This document shows, one piece after another, positions 1 to 8,092 of a stretch of DNA of 64,000 nt; the stretch's first letter is position 1, and the number at the start of each line of letters is the position of its first letter. The notes beneath the pieces were generated by a model. It ran no database searches. It was not told the origin of the DNA and saw nothing but the letters and a program-made list of their open reading frames with translations. A program made the translations under genes and the position numbers. The stretch comes from Mesorhizobium sp. B2-7-2 (GTDB lineage: Bacteria > Pseudomonadota > Alphaproteobacteria > Rhizobiales > Rhizobiaceae). The stretch spans positions 1 to 64,000 of the forward strand of contig NZ_VFTZ01000012.1 in assembly GCF_006440775.1 (NCBI RefSeq), given 5' to 3'.

Positions 1-890
1 CGGACCGCCCGAGCAACCCTCGGACGCGCAGTGTAGGGTGAGCCACCTCACCGGCAGAAGCGGACATACGGTCTTACCGATAACTGATGTCTTTCCTCCG
101 TGAATTTCTAAACCTACCTCAAGGTAGGTCGTCCGTAACGCAGAAAGCAGTCGTTCTGCATCACCAACAGTTTCAGTTCCTATTACCCAATCATCCTGCA
201 GGCGATCGGCTGCGCCGCGCTGAAGACCGGTCCTCAGCATCGGTCTGCTGTCGATGTAGCCTGAGAGAATATCCGCGACTATACGGGATGTATCGGGCCC
301 TATCGGGATGCCCACGGACTGACCTCGATTACATTTACGGAGAAGTACGTCGATTCGATCACCCAAGCTGTCGTTATACTTCTTGCGGTTTTTCTTGACC
401 CGTTCCTTACCATAGGCCGCCCAAAGCACCGAGTGGGTGTATATGGATGGATAGAAGCGAAGAACGTCTGATTTGACCTCTACATCGTAGGTAGCTCGAA
501 TGAGTTGTTTGTGCACCGCGTTGCTCTTGAAGTCGGGCTCCTCAATCGCCCTGTACGATTTGGATGAGATCATGGTTCTGGAGAAGCTAAATCGCTGCCG
601 GTCCAGCCAGCGAGATATAGTCGCCCAGTTCCTTGTCATAACCGAAGCGAGCAGAAGCTGGGGCACTGGGTTTGTAATGTGCAGTTGTCGACGCTCGTTC
701 TTCGCTTTTGGCGTCGAGTAGAGTTCGGGTTCAGTCTCGCTTATCTCCCAAAATTTCTGATGCTTTGCATGGCTGGGCTTCAGCGGGCCGCTCGCGGCCC
801 ATATCGCCAACAATTCCCGCGCATACTCGCCGAAATCCTCGGTTATAAAGGGGGCGGCAGCTCTTTTGGAAAGTAGCCCTTCGATAGCAT
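1..890 (-). pseudogene. Reverse transcriptase (unknown-group/defence-type), frameshifted, cut by window edge
   Basis: Reading the minus strand from an ATG at 890 gives MLSKGYFPKELPPP, a typical N-terminus of bacterial RNA-directed DNA polymerases of the defence-associated (UG/DRT) kind. The frame is lost in a C-run near 850 (five C where six would keep the frame), resumes with RRQLHITNPVPQLLL, hits a TAG at 587-589, and continues in the third frame from about 640. That last frame is open to the window edge and carries DVEVKSDVLRFYPSIYTHS (motif with the first catalytic Asp), QSVGIPIGPDTSRIVADI (RT motif 4-like) and LQDDWVIG (the catalytic DD pair), then GLEIHGGKTSVIG. Two frameshifts imply a dead gene unless both are sequencing errors. 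The exact class cannot be set without the C-terminus. Confidence 0.72.
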
Positions 891-999
891 GACTTGAAGC
901 TTGTCCAAAAATACGCTCCCCGAGCCCACGATACGGAAGATCAGGGTAATTCACATGGGTTTCCTAAAAATTGCCAACGCCAAATGATGGGTTTCCAAA

Positions 1000-1283
1000 G
1001 GTGCGCTGGACTTGCCGACCTCGCACATGATGCTGAAGACCGAGGACGCCTTCACCGGACCCATGTTCGACGCCATCAACGGGATGCTGGTCGACATGCT
1101 CGCGGCCATTGTCCGCAAGTACTATGACGACCGACGCGCAGGCAGGCTCAAGGGGATCGCCAAGGCAAAGGCCGAGGGTCACATGAAGGTCCGTCCCGAA
1201 GACGCCGAGCGTAGCGAGGCGATCATGGACATGCTGCGGAAGGGCCAGAGCTGGGACACCATTGTGCGAGAAGGCGTCTTATC
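1000..1283 (+). pseudogene. Serine recombinase/resolvase C-terminal remnant
   Basis: The frame holds TEDAFTGPMFDAINGMLVDM, then AAIVRKYYDDRRAGRLKGIAKAKAEG and RPEDAERSEAIMDMLRKGQSW. This is the end of the catalytic domain, the long E-helix and the start of the DNA-binding domain of rhizobial Pin/resolvase-type recombinases. The N-terminal catalytic serine region is missing. The last helix-turn-helix is cut off at about 1283, where the sequence becomes the 3' end of the convergent thermonuclease-like gene. Most likely debris of an integrated element. Confidence 0.7.
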
Positions 1284-2069
1284 CTATCCGCACCAAGGGC
1301 GGGGCGTTGGCGGACAGCTTGTAGAGCCGCAGGCGAACGGGACGGCCAGCCCCTCTGACACCAATATGTCGCCCACATCTTGGCCATCGGCAAAGAGTGA
1401 GCCGCAACTTCGCCCGTAGTTGCACCTGTCGGTGCCCTCAGTGCCTGCCGGGCAGGAACATGGAACCATCTTCAGCTCAAGCTTCGCCGCAGCAACCAAC
1501 TCTTTGAGGCGTGCCTTCGCTCGACGCCCGAGGTTTCCCTCAGAGTCGCACCTTGGCTCGATGCTTTCGGGTGCGTTGAAGCCAACCAGCCGGGTCCCCT
1601 TCGCGGAACTGTTGAGCCGAATGGTATCTCCGTCCGTTACGGTGAACTGGGTTCTGGCAAGTGGCACCCTGTAGCCTGCTGCGTCTGACCTCGCGAAGGA
1701 GGGCATGCTTGGCCAAGTGATTTGGCCGCCCTTGACAACGAACGAATAGATCAGGGACCCGACGACCAATGCGAGAGCGATCCCAAAGGTTCTGACGAAC
1801 CTGCCTGCCAAGTATCGAACCTCCCGAACGAGTGGGTTGCGCCAACGGCGCGGTCGCCAACGCGGCGATGGGGGCTTGTAGGTGCCTGGATGTGCGGGTC
1901 CTATCGCCTCATAGAGCTTCGCCCACTGCTTCGCGCTCAACCGCGTGCGCGGGCCGTATTTCACCAATCGGTCACGCATATCGAGGAGGAACTGGCGCTG
2001 CCATTGGCTAAGGTGGCCGCGAACCAATGCAGCCTCGATACGGGATTTCAGATCGTCCTCAGGCTCCAT
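1284..2069 (-). CDS. Thermonuclease-family (SNase-like) membrane-anchored protein
   Basis: About 261 residues from the ATG at 2069 (a TTG at 2096 would add nine residues). An N-terminal basic region (residues about 1-85) is followed by one transmembrane segment (FGIALALVVGSLIYSFVV). The C-terminal half is a staphylococcal-nuclease-like fold: FTVTDGDTIRL, RLVGFNAPES, RAKARLKELV, and a Cys-rich end with GLAVPFACGSTSC and CPPTPRPWCG. The catalytic Asp of the DGDT motif and the first Arg (RLVGF) are present. The domain probably faces the periplasm and may cleave nucleic acid. Genes of this type are common on rhizobial plasmids and islands. It is convergent with the recombinase remnant and abuts it. 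Confidence 0.75.
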   Translation of the reverse strand: MEPEDDLKSRIEAALVRGHLSQWQRQFLLDMRDRLVKYGPRTRLSAKQWAKLYEAIGPAHPGTYKPPSPRWRPRRWRNPLVREVRYLAGRFVRTFGIALALVVGSLIYSFVVKGGQITWPSMPSFARSDAAGYRVPLARTQFTVTDGDTIRLNSSAKGTRLVGFNAPESIEPRCDSEGNLGRRAKARLKELVAAAKLELKMVPCSCPAGTEGTDRCNYGRSCGSLFADGQDVGDILVSEGLAVPFACGSTSCPPTPRPWCG

Positions 2070-2390
2070 TTCGGTGGCCCCGCCCCTTCGCAACAATACT
2101 GGGCGGCCGGTGCAGCATACAAGTCCGATGTGGGACGCGGGAGAGGACCGAAATCATGTGCGCATGGCCCAAGGAGGCCTAGAAGAACGGCTGTTGCTTG
2201 ATGATCGGAATTGCCGGATTGGTATTGTGCACCGTAACGCCCCTGCACGATGCTGCTGACGCCGCCGGTTGCGACGGCATTGGCGACCGAGAACGGGCCG
2301 ATCCACGGGAGCGATGGTTCCGTCCCACCGTTAAAGGCGAACGCTACGCCAAGCTCGGCATGCAAGAAGAGATAGTTGTCAGCGGACGCG

Positions 2391-2747
2391 TTAAGGGAGA
2401 GCGCATTGCGCTTGGTGAGCGCTCGCCACGGTATTGATGGCAACAACGTTCGCAGCAAAGGAAGCCTTCTCGCGCGCGATGGCAGCTGCGGACTCATCCG
2501 CGCTAATTGCGCCGATCGCCTGCGCCATCTTAATGTTTTTGAGACTCCCAAGTATGTTTGCTGGGCGGCAAACAGCGGGCTGTATTTCGTTCGCAGAGCC
2601 TCAAGCTCACGCCCCTGGTCCGCTAGGACGCCGTTCCGCTCCTTGCTGGCCCTTCGCACCGATACCGACCATGTCGTTGATGCGCGCCTGCAGCGTAGAG
2701 AGGTCGGTCGAAATGCTAATTAGCAGGTCGTCGCTACTTGCAGCCAT
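2391..2747 (-). pseudogene. Phage tail tape-measure protein N-terminal remnant
   Basis: From the ATG at 2747 the protein begins MAASSDDLLISISTDLSTL and runs into QARINDMVGIGAK before the frame breaks near 2665. It continues in other frames as KERNGVLADQGRELEALRTK, YSPLFAAQQTYLG, then MAQAIGAISADESAAAIARE and KASFAANVVAINTVASA. These blocks are characteristic of the N-termini of alphaproteobacterial prophage tail-length tape-measure proteins. Compared with the family pattern, about 30 residues appear to be missing between STDLSTL and QARIND, so there is both a deletion and frameshifts. The sequence down to about 2100 holds further open frames I cannot assign. Confidence 0.55.
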
Positions 2748-2954
2748 TGCTTACTCCATGGCGGTCGATCGCGCCGGGCGCGGTGGGTATTTTGACATCT
2801 GCGGATTGCTGTAAAAAGGAAATGATGGCGCGCCGCGTTCAAAGGATTGGGCGGACCACGAGGTAGTGACGATACGACAGCAAAGCTGACTATCTCAGCG
2901 TCACTATATTGTTAACAAAACGTTACTGGCCATTTACTGGAATGCCATTTTTGC

Positions 2955-3130
2955 ATAAAAAAGAGGCAGACGGTGATTCGCCGTCTGCCTCTGTCTGTTG
3001 CGTACTCACGGTCTTGTGGTGCCGAGTGGACGAACAAGACCGCGTGTCCGCTCCATAGCAGGTCGGTAACTAGCGTCCTGAGGCGTTTTTGACAAGCCAC
3101 AGGAGCTACGTAATGGTCAGACATCCTCCC
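2955..3130 (-). ncRNA. Candidate structured RNA ending in a terminator
   Basis: On the minus strand a 9-bp perfect hairpin (arms 3034-3042 and 3009-3017, CGGTCTTGT/ACAAGACCG, 16-nt loop) is followed about 17 nt later by the strong terminator at 2962-2992. The only open frame across it (minus, 133 codons) shows no recognisable family. I read this as a possible small RNA, or the 3' end of a lost gene. No promoter was identified. Confidence 0.35.
2962..2992 (-). terminator. Rho-independent terminator
   Basis: Perfect 12-bp stem AGAGGCAGACGG/CCGTCTGCCTCT with a 7-nt loop. On the minus strand it is followed directly by a T-run (TTTTT) just below 2962, so it would stop leftward transcription. Confidence 0.8.
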
Positions 3131-3182
3131 AAGCCCTGCCATTCCCAATTGCTCCGCAAAGCGCTCGAAAGGAGCAATTGCA

Positions 3183-3449
3183 ATGGCAGACGTGCAGGTA
3201 ACTTGCATCAACAAAGTCCCACGTGAGAACAAGCACGAGGCTATTACAAACCTCGGCAACTCCACCGGGAAATGGTCGAGATCACAAGTGATCCAATGGA
3301 TCGAAGCGGGCACGCATACTTTCTACACATCGGTAGGCGGAAAGCGCGCCAACGTCGCTGTGGTCAATGGCCCCAACGAGAAATACGTCCGCACTCACGC
3401 GGATGGCCAGTGGAACGATAATTTGCTGGCGCTTCCTGAGTGTCCGTAA
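3183..3449 (+). CDS. DUF3892-domain small protein
   Basis: 88 residues starting MADVQVTCINKVPRENKHEA, with a good Shine-Dalgarno (GAAAGGAG) eight bases before the ATG. The pattern (ITNLGN, then W.....VIQWIEAG, FYT.VGG, A.V.V) is that of DUF3892, a short single-domain family of unknown function found in many bacteria. It is followed by a hairpin and a DUF2188 gene, so it may be cotranscribed with it. No catalytic residues can be argued. Confidence 0.8.
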   Translation: MADVQVTCINKVPRENKHEAITNLGNSTGKWSRSQVIQWIEAGTHTFYTSVGGKRANVAVVNGPNEKYVRTHADGQWNDNLLALPECP

Positions 3450-3458
3450 CGCTCTAAC

Positions 3459-3482
3459 GATGGCGGGTTTCGGCCCGCCATC
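3459..3482 (+). terminator. Hairpin between DUF3892 and DUF2188 genes
   Basis: Perfect 9-bp stem GATGGCGGG/CCCGCCATC with loop TTTCGG, followed by ACTTTCTTCT, which is only moderately T-rich. It lies 10 nt after the DUF3892 stop and 24 nt before the next ATG, so it may be a weak terminator or attenuator. Confidence 0.55.
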
Positions 3483-3505
3483 ACTTTCTTCTCGGAGATT
3501 ATCCT

Positions 3506-3751
3506 ATGACCAAACTGCCGACATACACTCTGTCGTTTGACAAGAAAAAACAGGACTGGAAACTGCATAAAGATGGTGCCGACCGCGCTACTAAGCGGTT
3601 CGAAACTAAAGCGGATGCCACCGCTGGCGGCGTTCTATCCAGCGCGATTGGGAAAGATGGCGGCTCTGTCCGGATTGAGAAAAAGCGCGGCGGATATGAA
3701 GAGGAGAGAACGTTCCCCCGCGATCGCGACCCTAAGAAAACGCCCGGTTAG
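3506..3751 (+). CDS. DUF2188-domain small protein
   Basis: 81 residues, MTKLPTYTLSFDKKKQDWKL onward. The layout W.....G...A...F.TKA.A...G......G..V.I....G...EERT..R.RDPKKTPG is the DUF2188 pattern (small, charged, predicted beta-alpha-beta). A paralogue lies at 5623-5859 and ends similarly (DPRKTKG). An RBS (CGGAG) precedes the start. Function unknown; such genes are frequent in accessory DNA. Confidence 0.75.
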   Translation: MTKLPTYTLSFDKKKQDWKLHKDGADRATKRFETKADATAGGVLSSAIGKDGGSVRIEKKRGGYEEERTFPRDRDPKKTPG

Positions 3752-3773
3752 CCGCATAGAGAAAGCCCTCGGC

Positions 3774-4319
3774 ATGGTGACTTCTGATTGGATTGCCGCT
3801 GTCGCGGTCGCTGTTTCTTTGATCTCCGCCCTGCTAGCATGGCTGTCGGCCGCACAAGCCAAACGGCAAGCTGACGCCGTGCTTGGTGAGGTGAATCCTA
3901 CGTTTGGCGTCTACCAGGCTGAGTATGTTGAGTATTCACGGCAGGCTAGCCTAAAATTCGAGATTCTGAACCACAACAGACGAGCGTTGCTTGTCCATGA
4001 GTTGTCGTTTCAATACCCGGACGATGTAATCGTGTTTACCGATCATGACGACCTGACCGGTGTGATTGGGTCTATCATCGAGGCAGTCAAACAAGGCGGG
4101 CGAACAAAGAAATTTGCAATCCCGCACCGTGTGAAGGGATGCGGGATGAACGCTGTGCCGCATGAACTGGTCATACCCTTTAGATGTGGGTGGAGAACTG
4201 ACGTGAAGCCGAAGTCATTTCGCTTTTGCTTCAAGGCAGAATATAGGCAGGAAGGCGGCTTGGCGACGGACCGCGCCTATGGCTGCGTTGACGTTGAGCC
4301 GCCGAACATTCTCCCTTGA
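3774..4319 (+). CDS. Membrane-anchored protein of unknown function
   Basis: 181 residues if started at the ATG at 3774; the frame is open further upstream but overlaps the DUF2188 gene. Residues about 5-28 (WIAAVAVAVSLISALLAWLS) form an N-terminal transmembrane anchor, followed by AQAKRQADAVLGEV. The remainder is a soluble beta-rich region (FGVYQAEYVEYS, FEILNHNRRALLVHELSFQY). This arrangement, a TM helix plus a beta-sandwich-like domain, recurs in uncharacterised small membrane proteins. Not recognised as a named family. Confidence 0.55.
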   Translation: MVTSDWIAAVAVAVSLISALLAWLSAAQAKRQADAVLGEVNPTFGVYQAEYVEYSRQASLKFEILNHNRRALLVHELSFQYPDDVIVFTDHDDLTGVIGSIIEAVKQGGRTKKFAIPHRVKGCGMNAVPHELVIPFRCGWRTDVKPKSFRFCFKAEYRQEGGLATDRAYGCVDVEPPNILP

Positions 4320-4325
4320 ACGCGC

Positions 4326-4673
4326 CTATCGAAAGTACTCGGCTGCAGAATCGTCGTGGTCATCCGAAGGCGGCGCCCAACCTACCTTTGGGAACGACGC
4401 CGGCGTGGCTCCAAGTGAGCCCAGGCATTGGTTGAGCGCTCTCAGGCCCGCAACACCCAGATCTCCGCTGCGCATTTTCCCAACTAGTAGCGCGGTAAGA
4501 CCGACAATCCCGCGGCGGCAATACCGCAGCAAAGTCGGCGCCATCTCTTTCCAGGCCGCTTGCCCTGGCGCCGACAGCCATTCGTATGGCTCACCGATCG
4601 GCCGATCGTCGGGCGGCTCGAAGTGATTGACGTATCCGGATTCTTGGCAAGCGTCCCGGAAAGCCGCAATTGC
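4326..4673 (-). pseudogene. P27-family phage terminase small subunit, 5'-truncated remnant
   Basis: The minus frame from 4673 reads AIAAFRDACQESGYVNHFEP, then EWLSAPGQAAWKEMAPTLLR, GIVGLTALLVGKMRSG and GLRALNQCLGSLGATPAS, ending EYFR. This follows the P27-like small terminase layout: W....P.L, L....L......Y, and a C-terminal LGLTPAS-type motif. There is a TGA immediately upstream and no plausible start before the ATG at 4544, so the N-terminus is lost. Together with the tape-measure remnant it shows that a prophage once sat here. Confidence 0.5.
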
Positions 4674-4842
4674 TCAACGCTTTTTGCAGCCACCACCGGT
4701 CCTTAGGACCATCGGCCCTAGATATCCGACCACCCTACACCGTGGGCCAGATCCTACCTTTCCAAACATAACTTTCGGATTAGGTCTTGCGCGCTTCTCG
4801 TCGCATCTAGTTCATCAAGATCGTACCCAGCCCTCCCCTCCT

Positions 4843-5376
4843 TCAGTAGGGAAACAGGTGCAAGATACGACATGCCACCAAAAAGGCGGACACAAACATC
4901 GTTCCTAGTGCGACTTGCGAGGACCACAGCAAGTGTTCGCTACTGCTCTTCATGGCAGCCTTGTTGGATTTCAGCATCTCATCGTAATGGGCGCAGACTT
5001 CAGCTAGGGCGATGTGGAGCGGCTTCCCACTTTCTGCATCAGATGCCCAGCCGGAGGGATAATTGCCCACAGCATCAAAGTCTATCGGCTTGGCCGCCTC
5101 AAAAGCGTAAAAGGATGAAACCGACATCCCAAACGTCGCAAATAGTCCAACGGCACCAAAGAAGATGTCGACGTGTTCGGACTTATAGATAGCAAGCGTG
5201 CCAGCGACGACTACGGCGACAACCGCAACCATGAAACCGAGCAACGTCATCGCCCTCAAATCTGCTGCCAAAGCCATTGTTAGTTGTGCATCAAGTCGGC
5301 TCTCAGCTTCCCGCAAGATTTCCTTTAGCGTATCGTTGTCTGCCTTTTCGAGGCGAGAACTAAGTGAGGAAGCCAT
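4843..5376 (-). CDS. Three-pass membrane protein of unknown function
   Basis: 177 residues. An N-terminal amphipathic helix (LSSRLEKADNDTLKEILREA) precedes three hydrophobic segments: about 45-62 (TLLGFMVAVVAVVVAGTLA), about 70-90 (IFFGAVGLFATFGMSVSSFY) and about 152-172 (VALGTMFVSAFLVACRILHL). A soluble loop of about 60 residues lies between the second and third. The architecture resembles small 2-4 TM membrane proteins associated with defence or stress, but no family can be assigned. It diverges from the small proline-rich frame at 5375, with overlapping start codons. Confidence 0.6.
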   Translation of the reverse strand: MASSLSSRLEKADNDTLKEILREAESRLDAQLTMALAADLRAMTLLGFMVAVVAVVVAGTLAIYKSEHVDIFFGAVGLFATFGMSVSSFYAFEAAKPIDFDAVGNYPSGWASDAESGKPLHIALAEVCAHYDEMLKSNKAAMKSSSEHLLWSSQVALGTMFVSAFLVACRILHLFPY

Positions 5377-5512
5377 GATTCCATCTTTCGAATTTCAACC
5401 TGAGAAACCGCCGGGAGAACGCAAAGGTGTTAGGCACGAGGCCCCCAGACCTTCTCCGCCACCGCCACCCAAGCCTGCGCCGCCGCCACCGCCCAAGCCA
5501 CCTAAGAAGTAA
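5375..5512 (+). CDS. Short proline-rich protein (possible)
   Basis: 45 codons from the ATG at 5375, preceded by AGTGAGGAAGCC, which could serve as an RBS. The second half is almost all proline, lysine and alanine (SPPPPPKPAPPPPPKPPKK). The ATG overlaps the start codon of the divergent membrane protein. Many alphaproteobacterial accessory regions carry such tails. It may be real or only low-complexity DNA. Confidence 0.35.
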   Translation: MIPSFEFQPEKPPGERKGVRHEAPRPSPPPPPKPAPPPPPKPPKK

Positions 5513-5559
5513 CCTCTTACACTAGTCTTCCACAAATAACTCCACCGCAGTCGGCTCTG

Positions 5560-5601
5560 GCGTGCGTACGTTTACGCACGCGAAACTCCGGCGCTTGCCG
5601 G
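5560..5601 (+). promoter_or_regulatory. Two consecutive hairpins in the leader of the second DUF2188 gene
   Basis: A perfect 9-bp stem GCGTGCGTA/TACGCACGC (loop CGTT, 5560-5581) is followed by CCGGC-GCTT-GCCGG (5588-5601), 21 nt before the ATG. There is no U-run, so these look like 5' leader structures rather than a terminator. Confidence 0.5.
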
Positions 5602-5622
5602 TTCATCTATGGGAGTATGCGA

Positions 5623-5859
5623 ATGGCAAAACGAACTGTATTTCACTCGTCGCCGTCAAAGAGCGGTTGGAAGGTGACGCAAGGCGGAAACACCGTATCC
5701 GATCACAAGACCCAGAAAGCATCTGAGGCCGCCGCAACGGCCGCAGGTCGCGCTGTTCATAAGGCTGGCGGCCTCGCCCAAGCGGTTTTGCACAAGGCAA
5801 AGGGAACAATTCGCGAGGAACGCACCTACGGTGCAGACCCACGAAAAACCAAAGGTTAA
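5623..5859 (+). CDS. DUF2188-domain small protein (second copy)
   Basis: 78 residues from MAKRTVFHSSPSKSGWKVTQ; an ATG two codons earlier is too close to the GGGAG Shine-Dalgarno at 5610. The pattern is W.V..GG.T.S...T...A..AA...A...GG....V.....G.I.EERTYG.DPRKTKG, a DUF2188 layout closely paralleling the copy at 3506-3751. It sits downstream of two leader hairpins. Function unknown. Confidence 0.75.
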   Translation: MAKRTVFHSSPSKSGWKVTQGGNTVSDHKTQKASEAAATAAGRAVHKAGGLAQAVLHKAKGTIREERTYGADPRKTKG

Positions 5860-6058
5860 GTTGCGGCGTCAGAGCTTGCGTAGCACAAAGTGGTCAACCT
5901 CTGGGTGCGCCAAACAAAGCCAACTGGCCGACGCTCAACTAAGCGGTAGACCTTGTTGCCTGCCGCATCGTAGAGGCCCGTAAAGATTGGCGCCGCGTCA
6001 GCCTCACAAGGCGGCCCGGTCAAATAGCTGAAGCGAGCCGTGGAAGACCGGCAGGCCG

Positions 6059-6174
6059 GTGACGCTAGACCATGACCTGATCAAGGCCCTGAAGGCCGAG
6101 GGACGGTCTGTGAGGCAGCCAAAGAGGCCCGGTGTTCACCTTCTGCGGTCCAGAAGGTGCTGACGTCGGCGTGA
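6059..6174 (+). pseudogene. Resolvase C-terminal HTH remnant
   Basis: Reads TLDHDLIKALKAEGRSV, then after a frame change EAAKEARCSPSAVQKVLTSA and a stop. It resembles the terminal helix-turn-helix of DNA invertases/resolvases (an L....G.S...A.......S..TV..VL pattern). The rest of 5860-6300 shows no gene. Confidence 0.4.
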
Positions 6175-6299
6175 GGGGGCTTACCCAAGCCATAGCAGCG
6201 GCGCGACAGGCGCACGGGCTCTAGTTCCGTCCGGCGCTGACGGCGCCAGATTCTGGCCGAGGATAAGATTGGTGCAGTTCCCACACCGGCGAGCGAGAC

Positions 6300-7034
6300 C
6301 TAGACGGCCCTCTTGTTACCCCAGAGCAGAACATGCAGCTGCGGCAATACGCGGGCTTCGAACCATCTGTCTCGCGTCACCTTTTCGATCAGCCACTCCA
6401 TGCGCCTCATGATTCCGGCAAGGTCGACAGCTGCGTCTTCCTCGCCACGGCGCGGTGGCGTGTGATTGCCGGGTTGCAGATAGACCGGGAGACGTGGAAA
6501 TCGGGCGGCGGCGTCTTTGGCGAAGGCGTAGTCACTCTCGTCGAAAACGACGAGCTTGAGCACGACTTGCGGCTTCTCCCGCGCCGCTTCGATGCAAGCC
6601 TCGAATGCAACCCAATCGGTCCTCATTTCGCTCGACGGCGGCTTTGGGCTGAGGACCAGTACGTCAAGCTCGGCAAACCAGTCCTTGGCCACCGAAGCTT
6701 GGGTTTCCAGCGCGAAGCGGTAACCTTCAGCATGGCCCCGCTCGATCAGGCCGCCGAAGGGCTGAATGGCGGGGTTGCCGCCCGACAGGGACACCATAAC
6801 TGGCCGGGCGCCGGAAAGCGCAACCACGTTTTGCCACACCGCGTCCACTGGCATCATCTTCCATTCATCGCGGAATTGGTTGTCAACCGCATGGAGGCTG
6901 TCGCACCAGGAACAGCGGTAGTCACACCCGCCGGTTCTGATGAAGACGGTCGGCAAACCGATGAGCACGCCCTCGCCCTGGATCGTCGGCCCGAATATCT
7001 CGCTGACCCGGATTGCGGGCCGCGTGTCGGTCAC
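6300..7034 (-). CDS. queE: 7-carboxy-7-deazaguanine synthase (radical SAM)
   Basis: 244 residues. QueE converts 6-carboxytetrahydropterin to 7-carboxy-7-deazaguanine in the queuosine/preQ0 pathway, using a 4Fe-4S cluster and SAM. The radical-SAM motif is [11 protein letters not shown] (residues about 32-42), the CxxxCxxC type. The substrate-entry part [20 protein letters not shown] precedes it, and [11 protein letters not shown] is the GGE-like motif, here ending in N. The start overlaps the queD stop by ATGA. It is the last gene of the queC-queD-queE operon. Length is normal for the family. Confidence 0.93.
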   Translation of the reverse strand: MTDTRPAIRVSEIFGPTIQGEGVLIGLPTVFIRTGGCDYRCSWCDSLHAVDNQFRDEWKMMPVDAVWQNVVALSGARPVMVSLSGGNPAIQPFGGLIERGHAEGYRFALETQASVAKDWFAELDVLVLSPKPPSSEMRTDWVAFEACIEAAREKPQVVLKLVVFDESDYAFAKDAAARFPRLPVYLQPGNHTPPRRGEEDAAVDLAGIMRRMEWLIEKVTRDRWFEARVLPQLHVLLWGNKRAV

Positions 7035-7387
7035 GGCCGGTACTCCGCCCAGGTTTTAGGGGTTTCGCTCACCCTCACGGCGGCGGTTTCCGGCAGCCGT
7101 GCCTTGCACCATTCATAGAAATGCCTGGCCAGGTATTCCGCTGTGACCTGCTCATGCGCGAGCGCGTCGTTGAGGTGCCGGTGGTCCAAGCTCTCGTCGA
7201 TATAGTGTTTGAGCGGCGCCAGATCGTGATAGTCGCGCACAAAGCCGTGCGAGTTCAGCTCCTTGGCCGAGAGCTCCACTACGACGATGTAGTTATGCCC
7301 GTGCAGTCGCGCGCACTGGTGCTCGGGTGGCAAGGAGGTGAGCTGATGCGAGGCCGAGAAGTGGAATTCCTTGGTAATGCGGAACAT
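7031..7387 (-). CDS. queD: 6-carboxytetrahydropterin synthase
   Basis: 118 residues. QueD makes 6-carboxy-5,6,7,8-tetrahydropterin from dihydroneopterin triphosphate. The zinc histidines appear in FHFSASHQL and HGHNY, the catalytic Cys in [11 protein letters not shown], and the conserved LDHRHLND plus the Thr/Glu region ([12 protein letters not shown]) follow. The ATG overlaps the queC stop (TGATG) and the gene's own stop overlaps queE, so the three are translationally coupled. Confidence 0.95.
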   Translation of the reverse strand: MFRITKEFHFSASHQLTSLPPEHQCARLHGHNYIVVVELSAKELNSHGFVRDYHDLAPLKHYIDESLDHRHLNDALAHEQVTAEYLARHFYEWCKARLPETAAVRVSETPKTWAEYRP

Positions 7388-8085
7388 CAGGCGCTCCGCC
7401 TCCGCAGCGCCTCAAGCCAGAAATCGGTGTCCTCATAGTCGGTCGGGTCGGCGTGCTGCGCCAGATGAAACGCTTCGCGCCGCTCGACGCAGGTCCCGCA
7501 CCGTCCGCAGTGACGTTCGCCGCCCTTGTAGCAGGACCAGGTCTGCGCAAATGGGGTCCCGTGCCTTGCTCCATCGCCGACGATGTCCGCCTTGGTGAGG
7601 TTCACATAAGGCGTATAAAGACGGATCTGCGCGTCTCCGTCGAGCGCTCGGTTCTGCATCGTCTGGAAAGCCTCGATGAAGGCCGGACGGCAGTCTGGAT
7701 AGATGAAATGGTCTCCGCCGTGAGCGGCCATCCCCACTGCTTCGAGCTGCTGCGCGGCGGCGAGTCCGAAGGCGATGGCCAGCATGATGGCGTTTCGGTT
7801 CGGCACCACCGTGATCTTCATGGTGTCTTCGGCGTAGTGGCCGTCCGGCACGTCGACACCATCGGTGAGCGCGGAGCCGCAAAGGCCGCGGCCGATTTGG
7901 CGGATGTCGATGATCTGATGCGCAATGTCCAATCGCTGCGCGCACATCGCGGCGAATTTCAGTTCTTTGCTGTGCCGCTGGCCGTAGTCGAAGGACAGCA
8001 GCCCGACAAGTTCGTGCTCCGCTGCCACTTTGTGGGCAAGGGAAACGGAGTCCAATCCGCCGGAGCAGATGACGAGAGTCTTCAT
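7387..8085 (-). CDS. queC: 7-cyano-7-deazaguanine (preQ0) synthase
   Basis: 232 residues from MKTLVICSGGLDSVSLAHKV. The frame is open further upstream, but this ATG follows the riboswitch and its AAGGA Shine-Dalgarno. QueC adenylates and amidates 7-carboxy-7-deazaguanine and dehydrates it to preQ0. Seen: PP-loop SGGLDS at residues 8-13, FDYGQRH, the nucleotide-binding VPNRNAIMLA, and the C-terminal zinc cluster SCYKGG....CGRCGTC. First gene of queCDE. No folE or queF lies beside it, so those steps must come from elsewhere in the genome. Confidence 0.95.
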   Translation of the reverse strand: MKTLVICSGGLDSVSLAHKVAAEHELVGLLSFDYGQRHSKELKFAAMCAQRLDIAHQIIDIRQIGRGLCGSALTDGVDVPDGHYAEDTMKITVVPNRNAIMLAIAFGLAAAQQLEAVGMAAHGGDHFIYPDCRPAFIEAFQTMQNRALDGDAQIRLYTPYVNLTKADIVGDGARHGTPFAQTWSCYKGGERHCGRCGTCVERREAFHLAQHADPTDYEDTDFWLEALRRRSA

Positions 8086-8092
8086 CGTGGTA

